Positions 33,201 through 37,970 of a stretch of DNA of 37,970 nucleotides are shown in pieces. The stretch is from Verrucomicrobiota bacterium. GTDB lineage: Bacteria > Verrucomicrobiota > Verrucomicrobiia > Chthoniobacterales > UBA10450. The notes beneath the pieces were generated by a model. That model made no database searches. It was given only the letters and a program-made list of their open reading frames with translations, and was not told where the DNA came from. The first letter of the stretch is position 1; every line of letters begins with the position of its first letter. Location: NCBI GenBank assembly GCA_003221295.1, contig QHRA01000170.1:1-37970 (forward strand). The letters are read 5' to 3'. The position numbers and the translations under genes are program-made.

Positions 33201-33456
33201 TTACGCGCCTGAGAATATTGCGACGGAAATGGCGCGGAATTTTTACAATTTGCAGCTCAGCATTTATGCGGTGGCGCTGCATCGTTATTTACAACGGCGC
33301 TTCCCCAGTTACGAATACGAGAAGAATTTCGGGGGCGCGTTCTATATTTTTCTGCGCGGAGTCGATCCTGGGAAACTGGACAACGGGATATTTTTCACGC
33401 GTCCGCCACGCAAGTTTGTGGAACAACTGGATGAAGTTTTTCATGGCAGATCCTGA
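30268..33456 (+). CDS. recB: Exodeoxyribonuclease V subunit beta (helicase-nuclease)
   Basis: RecB is the 3'-5' helicase and nuclease of RecBCD. The 1062-residue protein (E. coli 1180) has Walker A EASAGTGKTTTI near residue 20. Helicase motifs follow: ALVDEFQDTDPVQYSIF, IGDPKQAIYGFRGAD and VTIHKSKGLEYGI. The nuclease domain near the C-terminus carries GFIDLVLEREGHFYFVDWKS, with D953, D966 and K968 as metal and catalytic ligands. The start at 30268 overlaps the recC stop in ATGA, and removes the unneeded extension to 30211. The recD start lies within its last 14 bases. All catalytic motifs are present, so the enzyme should be active. Confidence 0.95.
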   Translation: MKPEFNAAQTPLEKGFTVIEASAGTGKTTTISAIVLRLLAEQGIPIEQILVTTYTELATAELRGRIRETITDALAQTRLPFVTEIVKRVTDRKQFELRLKLALQSFDEASIFTIHSFCARVLADRAFESGVPFETELVADQSRFLHEVVDDFWRANFYNDDTIVAGVLRARLTPAHLVELLTQLTNNPTLRIWPPAEDRVALEKKITELCQAGGDGEELTALAERFVISLESDFCEWARAELRRRKTDRQVQSFDDMLTGLGEALRGERGSELRKSLRERFPVALVDEFQDTDPVQYSIFSQIYRGSDASVFFIGDPKQAIYGFRGADVFTYLEAAKVANRRHTLGQNWRSEAKLVNGLSAIFSRRTDSFVIESIELSPVTASGKADAEALTIGDQRDQPLHFWIAASGDKARMGKVVAAEIASLLTSETKIGTRKIEPRDIAVLVNNNTQPVGVQRALADYRIPSVVYSAASVLKSGEALELLRVLLAVAQPTHEKIVRAALATEIFGLNASALENLLGDEFAWEATLNRFADYHMWWRDQGFVQMMRELLVREKVRSRLLRWRDGERRLTNVLHLIELLHPACVENRLGIDGLIKWLARQISPGGEVRDEHELRLENDEDAVRIVTIHKSKGLEYGITFCPFVRKEPWGGAKEFLKFHEDDKLVLDLEESAEHKKIQNREELAESVRQLYVGLTRAKHRSYLIWQERKTKSKSALAWLFSEETSADAFLEKKGESNTSSSMRAALAKSDAIAIEDLPEGGEKVFAPTPALPTSLALRVFDKEIDRSWRIASFSSLISGRTEEPETPDYDRLQPGGEIAEEPVLPTQGIHAFPGGMRAGTCLHLILEELDFADLSQLRPLVARKLGDFHFENFDEVVCDTLEKTLRVPLGEDGFTLSQISRASRLSELEFTFPITALTTACLRKAFQVEELPLAVDRLQFAPANGFMKGFIDLVLEREGHFYFVDWKSNWLGTDSGSYAPENIATEMARNFYNLQLSIYAVALHRYLQRRFPSYEYEKNFGGAFYIFLRGVDPGKLDNGIFFTRPPRKFVEQLDEVFHGRS

Positions 33457-35233
33457 GCTCGAAGTTCACTTCATCGATCAGCATTTTGCCGCGTTGATGA
33501 ACCGGTTGGCAAAGGTTCCGTCGCCGGAACTGGAGTTGGCCGCCAAATTGGTCAGCAATTTTCGTGAGCGCGGAGATGTTTGCGTAGCGCTGCCAGCGAT
33601 TACTTCCATCCATGCGTCAAAAATCGGAGTTCCGGATGTTCCGCCACTGAAAAGCTGGGTAAGAAAATTGCGCGCCTCGGGAGTAGTGGGCGGGCCGGGA
33701 GAATTCGCGCCCCTCATACTAGATAAGGCCGAGCGGCTTTACCTTCAGCGCTACTGGAAATATGAGGATGAACTGGGACGCAATCTTCAGGCGCGCCTGA
33801 AGGATAATCCGATTCGGGACTTCAACCAAACTAAGCTGGCCCAAAATCTTGAGAAACTGTTTCCCGTGCAATCTGATTTGCAAAAAGTCGCAGCTTTCGT
33901 CGCGGCAACCTCGCGACTCTGCGTCATTTCGGGCGCGCCGGGGACGGGAAAAACGCGCACCATTGTTTTGATCTGCGCGCTCCTGATCGCGCTGGCCGGA
34001 AAACGGGAGCTCAATTTCGCGCTCGCCGCTCCAACCGGCAAAGCGGCGGCGCGACTTAAGGAAACAATCGCGCAAACACGGCTCGCGCTGCGGCTGCCCG
34101 AGGACGTGAAACTTCCGGCGGATGCATCAACCATCCAGCGGTTACTTGGGGTCAAAGGGGACTCGCCGCATTTCCGGCACGACGCAAAAAATCCGCTGCC
34201 GGCCGATGTCGTGATTGTAGACGAGGCGTCGATGATCGACCTGGCGCTACTGGCGAAACTGTTCGATGCGGTCCGGCCGGATGCGCGCGTTATTCTGGTT
34301 GGCGACAAGGGCCAGCTCGCGTCGGTAGAAGCGGGAAGCGCCTTTCGCGACATTTGCACGCCCGGTCTCGAGCCCGGAACCTCTGCTTCGCTAGCAGAGG
34401 CTTTCGCGAAATGCACGGGCGAGGAATTGGAGGGCACCAGTGCGAGCGAAGCGCCGATTCATCCCGTCGTAGTCGAATTACGGCGCAACTACCGTTTTAC
34501 ACCGGAAACGGGAATTGCCGAACTAAGCAGCGCCGTCAATCAGGGCGATTCCGAAGGCGCAATCGCGGTTTTGAAAAGCAGTGGCCGAATTCGCTGGCGG
34601 CCAACGCCGTTGGTAAAAAATTTTGAGCGAGAATTGCGTGAGCGCGTCTTGCCGCGATTCGAAAAGTTCTTAACGCTGACCGATCCAGCAGACGCCTTGA
34701 ATCAACTGGCGGAATTCGCAGTCTTGTGCGCGTTGCGTCGGGGACCGTTCGGCGCGGAAACAGTAAATGGGTTGCTGGAGCGGATGCTGCGGGAAAGAGT
34801 CGAGAGTGATGGGCGTTATCATGGGGGAGAGCCGGTGATCATTGTGCGAAACGATTACAATGTCGGCCTTTTTAACGGAGATCTCGGGATCGTGCTGCCA
34901 GACGCGAGCAGTGGCGAGCTGCGGGTTTTCTTTCGCGGCGAAGACAGCGATGTGCTCAATTTTGCGCCAGGGCGTCTACCGGCACATCAACCGGCTTTTG
35001 CTTTGACGGTGCACAAAAGCCAGGGATCAGAGTTTCGTGATGCGCTGGTTATCTTACCGGAAAGAGACGCGCCGGTGTTGACGCGCGAGCTGCTTTATAC
35101 AGGAGTAACCAGGGTGCGTGAAACAGTGGAAGTGTGGGCCACGGAGCATATATTGAGGCAAACAATCGAACGAAAAATAGAGCGGAGTTCGGGATTGCGG
35201 GACCGACTTTGGAAGAAAGACGGCGGCAGTTAA
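33443..35233 (+). CDS. recD: Exodeoxyribonuclease V subunit alpha (5'-3' helicase)
   Basis: RecD is the 5'-3' helicase and regulatory subunit of RecBCD. The 596-residue protein (E. coli 608) starts MADPELEVHFIDQHFAALMN, the usual RecD beginning. Walker A is GAPGTGKT at 164-171. Later motifs are VVIVDEASMIDLALLA (Walker B), LVGDKGQLASVEAGS, VVELRRNYRF and ALTVHKSQGSEF, followed by LLYTGVTRVRE. The start at 33443 overlaps recB by 14 bases. Between LASVEAG and RRNYRF lies a segment (near residues 308-340) with two GTSAS copies, in which a 7-bp hairpin (34380-34400) is embedded. This could be a small repeat insertion, in the loop that is variable in RecD. Confidence 0.94.
   Translation: MADPELEVHFIDQHFAALMNRLAKVPSPELELAAKLVSNFRERGDVCVALPAITSIHASKIGVPDVPPLKSWVRKLRASGVVGGPGEFAPLILDKAERLYLQRYWKYEDELGRNLQARLKDNPIRDFNQTKLAQNLEKLFPVQSDLQKVAAFVAATSRLCVISGAPGTGKTRTIVLICALLIALAGKRELNFALAAPTGKAAARLKETIAQTRLALRLPEDVKLPADASTIQRLLGVKGDSPHFRHDAKNPLPADVVIVDEASMIDLALLAKLFDAVRPDARVILVGDKGQLASVEAGSAFRDICTPGLEPGTSASLAEAFAKCTGEELEGTSASEAPIHPVVVELRRNYRFTPETGIAELSSAVNQGDSEGAIAVLKSSGRIRWRPTPLVKNFERELRERVLPRFEKFLTLTDPADALNQLAEFAVLCALRRGPFGAETVNGLLERMLRERVESDGRYHGGEPVIIVRNDYNVGLFNGDLGIVLPDASSGELRVFFRGEDSDVLNFAPGRLPAHQPAFALTVHKSQGSEFRDALVILPERDAPVLTRELLYTGVTRVRETVEVWATEHILRQTIERKIERSSGLRDRLWKKDGGS
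34380..34400. repeat. Hairpin within recD with arms shared with the 7803 repeat
   Basis: CCTCTGC at 34380-34386 pairs perfectly with GCAGAGG at 34394-34400 around a seven-base loop. It encodes part of the GTSASLAEAF loop, about residues 313-320 of RecD. The same arms occur in the repeat at 7803-7834, so both may be members of a dispersed palindrome family. Confidence 0.45.
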
Positions 35234-35378
35234 TTATTGACTTCACTGGCCTAAATTTGAGACAGTCACGCGTGAATCTGAGACAACCATCTGGGAAATA
35301 ATGGTTGGAAAACCGACAACTCACCGTGGGATTGAGGACGGAAGCGGCCCAGTTTTTTGATCTGCTACGTTCAGAACG

Positions 35379-36464
35379 ATGCCAGTCAGCCAGCCAATCA
35401 CGCGAGAGAATCGAGTGATTTTTTCGAGCGGCGAGCGCGGATTCACCGCCAAAGAAGTAGTCGATTGCGCGCTCGTGCGTGGCGAAATCGATCCTCTGTG
35501 GAAAGATTTCTTGCGCGTGGCTGAGTGCGATCGTCTGGCGAACGAACGGGAATTGGAACTGGACGATTCCGCGCTCGATTCTGCGGCGATTGCGTTTCGT
35601 TACAAACATGACCTGATCACGGCGGAGGAAACCGAGCGATGGCTCGAGGATCGGGAAATTTCCCTGGCCGAATTCAGTGAATATTTTGCTCGCCAATATT
35701 GGGGCCGCTCTTACAGCGGCACAGTCGATCCACCCAAATCCAGGTATCAAACGGCGTCGCCGGAAGAGAAAGATCTTTTTCTAGTTGATTTGATTCTCTC
35801 AGGCTCACTGGATCGAATGGGGGAGCGACTAAGTTATCGAGTTGCCGCACGAGCAGCTGATCCCAGCGATAACAAGGCGAGCGTGGATGAAGAGCGCGCC
35901 CGATTCTTCTCGGCGGCAAAAATTGATTCGGCTGATCTGGCCGATTGGCTGGCGCACCTTGGCCGGGACGAGGAATGGCTCGAGGAAATACTCGCGGCCG
36001 AGGCGGTCTATCAACGGCGTGTTTCGCAAATTCTTACTGAACAGGCGTTGCAGAAAGAGCTGGGGCCGATGCAACTGAATCTCACGCGCTTTCAGCTCGA
36101 AACGGTCGAAGTCGATTCACGCGATGCCGCGGCGGAAGTAGTCGCCTGTGTGCGGAACGACGGCATGGAAATGAGCGAAGTGGCCGAAGAAAGCCGTTAT
36201 CCGTTTCATCGTAGCGAAGTTTTGCTGGAGGACATTCCCTCGGAACAGCAGCAACGATTCTTGAGTGTAAAGGCCGGAACACTGTTGGATCCCATTCCGC
36301 GAGGCGACGCTTTCGAAGTTTGGCGGGTGAAAACGCGAACGGAACCGTCTTTGCAGGACCCGGTTATTCGCGCGCGCCTCGAGAGCCGAATTGTTGACCG
36401 CTGTTTCAGTGAATTGCTAAGTAAATACATTGATTGGAAATTCTTTCTGCCTCCGAGCGAATGA
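35379..36464 (+). CDS. PpiC/SurA-like peptidyl-prolyl isomerase-type protein
   Basis: The 361-residue protein has no signal peptide. Its first 150 residues are helical and acidic (FRYKHDLITAEETERWLEDR, LAEFSEYFARQYWG), like the chaperone part of SurA-type proteins and of the peptide-maturation proteins found beside C39 transporters. The C-terminal region matches parvulin-like domains: PFHRSEVLLEDIPSEQQQRF, VKAGTLLDPIPRGDAFEVW, then EPSLQDPVIRARLESRI. Its stop overlaps the start of the C39 transporter in ATGA, so the two are translationally coupled. It probably keeps or presents the peptide substrate for the transporter in the cytoplasm. Whether it has isomerase activity is unclear. A gap of 145 bases follows recD. 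Confidence 0.65.
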   Translation: MPVSQPITRENRVIFSSGERGFTAKEVVDCALVRGEIDPLWKDFLRVAECDRLANERELELDDSALDSAAIAFRYKHDLITAEETERWLEDREISLAEFSEYFARQYWGRSYSGTVDPPKSRYQTASPEEKDLFLVDLILSGSLDRMGERLSYRVAARAADPSDNKASVDEERARFFSAAKIDSADLADWLAHLGRDEEWLEEILAAEAVYQRRVSQILTEQALQKELGPMQLNLTRFQLETVEVDSRDAAAEVVACVRNDGMEMSEVAEESRYPFHRSEVLLEDIPSEQQQRFLSVKAGTLLDPIPRGDAFEVWRVKTRTEPSLQDPVIRARLESRIVDRCFSELLSKYIDWKFFLPPSE

Positions 36465-37970
36465 ATACCAAAGATGTCGATTTGCTGCGGCGTTCAGACC
36501 TCTTTCGGTTTTTACCCGACGAGCATTTCGAGAAAATCCGGCCGCTGCTTCAAGAGGAACGGCATGACTTTGGCGATTTGATCGTCAAGCAAGGCGATCC
36601 CGCCAGCGCCTTTTATATTTTAATTTCGGGACGCGCCCGGGTTGTAAAGTCGGGAGCTAACAACGGCGAGGAGATTGTTCTGGCTACGCTTCGGCCCGGA
36701 GACAGCTTCGGCGAGGCAGCGCTCACGGAAGGCGGGACGCGGACAGCGACAGTTCGGTGTAGCACCTCGGTGGAAGTGTTGCGACTGGATCGGGCCGAGT
36801 TTCTCGCGCTCACCGAAACGGCTCCAGAATTTAAAGAGTACATGCAGGTGACGCGACGCGCGCGGACACTGCAGAGTTTCCTCTACGAATTCAGTAATTT
36901 CGGGCGACTGCCGACTCCCGCGCTTCGAGAAGTAATCGAGAAACTCGAGCGAGTTCAATTTCGAAAAGGCAACCTTATTATTAAGGAGGGCGACTCCGCT
37001 GGACCGATGTACATCCTGGAGAAAGGACGGGCCCGCGCTTTTACGCAGAACAATGGCGCGCAGGTGAATCTCGCATTTTATCGGGATGGCGACTTTTTTG
37101 GCGAGCTCTCGATTTTGAACGGCTCGCCCCGAGCGGCCTCGGTCGAAGCATATTCGGATTGTGATCTTCTCGCGCTCGATCCGGATGCCGTCCGCAGTTT
37201 GAAGCAGAGCTATCCCGAATTCGGCAAGTTGCTGGAGGAACGGCTGGCGCAATACAAAGCTAAAACCGAAGCGCGAATTCCCCTCGATTTCACCGAGGAA
37301 TTGGTTCCGGCCGAAACGCTGGCGCACAACAAAGTCGCGCTCGATGGGAAATTCGCGGTCAAAGAAAAGGAGGGCGCGGAGGCGCCGTTTGCCGACGAAG
37401 AGGGACATTTCCGAAAAAAGAAGCGCCGCATCCGCAAATTCGAGCACATCACGCAGATCGATGAAATGGACTGCGGCGCGGCCAGTCTGGGCATGATTTG
37501 CCGCCACTTCGGGCGCAAGGTCAGTCTCGCGCGCATCCGACAGCTTTGTCACACCGCCACTGATGGCACGAGTTTGAAAGCGCTTTGTCGCGCGGCGGTC
37601 GAGCTCGGTCTGGCGGCGCGAGCGTTGAAGGTTTCGCTTCGCAATCTTTCGGTGATGCCCCTGCCCGCGATTGTACACTGGGAAGGCAATCACTGGATGG
37701 TCCTCTACGACGTCGATGTCACGCAGGTGCGCGTGGCCGATCCGGCCCTCGGCTTGCGTAAAATTCCGCGGAAGGAATTTGAACAAAAATGGTCGGGTTA
37801 CGCGGCGTTGTTTGATTACACAATTGCGTTTGAACAGACGCCGGAAAGCAAACCAAGCATGGCCTGGGTCTGGCCGTTCCTGGCAAAGTTCCGCAAGATT
37901 TTGCTGCAGGTGCTGGGACTTGCGGTCGCGGTCAGTTTCCTCGAGCTGCTCTTCCCAGTCTTCACTCAGA
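36461..37970 (+). CDS. C39-peptidase ABC transporter with two cyclic-nucleotide-binding domains (partial)
   Basis: The frame stays open to the window edge; 503 residues are visible. Residues about 10-125 and 145-255 are two CRP-like cNMP-binding domains, with the phosphate-binding cassettes FGEAALTEGGTRTATV (F83-E85, R94) and FGELSILNGSPRAASV (F213-E215, R224). A charged linker follows. The C39 peptidase domain (about 328-465) has the nucleophile C338 in DEMDCGAASLGMI, H411 in GNHWMVLYDV and D427 in VADPALG. The first membrane helix of the exporter begins near residue 480. The nucleotide-binding domain lies outside. Such transporters cleave a leader peptide after a double-glycine site and export the core. 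The start overlaps the PpiC-like stop (ATGA). Confidence 0.9.
   Translation, partial: MNTKDVDLLRRSDLFRFLPDEHFEKIRPLLQEERHDFGDLIVKQGDPASAFYILISGRARVVKSGANNGEEIVLATLRPGDSFGEAALTEGGTRTATVRCSTSVEVLRLDRAEFLALTETAPEFKEYMQVTRRARTLQSFLYEFSNFGRLPTPALREVIEKLERVQFRKGNLIIKEGDSAGPMYILEKGRARAFTQNNGAQVNLAFYRDGDFFGELSILNGSPRAASVEAYSDCDLLALDPDAVRSLKQSYPEFGKLLEERLAQYKAKTEARIPLDFTEELVPAETLAHNKVALDGKFAVKEKEGAEAPFADEEGHFRKKKRRIRKFEHITQIDEMDCGAASLGMICRHFGRKVSLARIRQLCHTATDGTSLKALCRAAVELGLAARALKVSLRNLSVMPLPAIVHWEGNHWMVLYDVDVTQVRVADPALGLRKIPRKEFEQKWSGYAALFDYTIAFEQTPESKPSMAWVWPFLAKFRKILLQVLGLAVAVSFLELLFPVFTQ

Noticed and set aside
35301-35360. A 19-residue ORF ahead of the PpiC-like gene, considered as a precursor peptide for the C39 transporter
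   Set aside because: It contains no double-glycine leader of usual length, is too short, and has no cysteine, serine or threonine core pattern.
35049-35750. Minus-strand open frame across the recD end and the PpiC-like start
   Set aside because: It spans two plus-strand genes with recognised domains and shows no family features.
36620-37786. Long minus-strand open frame (388 codons) opposite the C39 transporter
   Set aside because: It lacks any domain, is rich in Arg/Phe as expected for the complement of a GC-biased gene, and lies opposite a protein with clear catalytic motifs.
1-37970. CRISPR arrays, tRNA or rRNA genes, integrases and transposases
   Set aside because: No regularly spaced repeats, cloverleaf-like segments, or recombinase motifs were seen when reading both strands.

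Overview
The window reads as a chromosomal segment of a free-living Gram-negative bacterium, most likely a member of Verrucomicrobiota (Chthoniobacterales-like soil lineage). This placement is inferred from how the proteins look: the omega subunit, the 89-residue S14, an S46 peptidase, an orphan four-helix-bundle suffix domain, dispersed short palindromes and LPS-export machinery. No 16S gene is present. Almost all of it is ordinary dense coding sequence. There is no phage, no IS transposase, no CRISPR array and no tRNA or rRNA that I can see.

Layout. 1-4137: a PHP-domain gene cut by the left edge and a DUF2334 deacetylase-like gene on the minus strand, divergent from tmk-holB-oxidoreductase on the plus strand, then a frameshifted DUF1801 gene. 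4174-7725: minus-strand genes for a small secreted protein, Ku, IspH and an L,D-transpeptidase lipoprotein. 7916-10080: a hybrid histidine kinase with an ethylene-receptor-type membrane domain, convergent with a CPXCG mini-protein. 10248-15299: a CorC-type membrane protein, rpsN, a hypothetical plus transglutaminase-like pair, a single-domain response regulator and an LptF/LptG permease.

15558-20488 is a tight plus-strand operon: a halogenase-like FAD oxidoreductase, a small lipoprotein, an MMPL/RND exporter and a LolA-like carrier. This set resembles the export and tailoring part of aryl-polyene-type clusters, without any ketosynthase or ACP in view. Fused aspartokinase-homoserine dehydrogenase (20671-23133) follows, convergent with an S46 dipeptidyl-peptidase (23224-25320). 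Then come a remnant four-helix-bundle suffix gene, a NYN-domain protein, rpoZ and a 34-residue basic ORF.

27032-35233 is a complete overlapping recC-recB-recD operon. The right end (35379-37970) opens a translationally coupled pair: a PpiC/SurA-like protein and a C39-peptidase ABC transporter carrying two cyclic-nucleotide-binding domains. The transporter is cut by the edge. It looks like the start of a leader-peptide-cleaving export system.

The most notable items are the ethylene-receptor-like kinase with its copper-site residues intact, the cNMP-domain C39 exporter with its PpiC partner, the FAD/lipoprotein/MMPL/LolA operon, and a REP-like palindrome inserted in frame inside the FAD gene. 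Coordinates of starts, motifs and repeats were read by hand; family assignments are from recognition, not searches.
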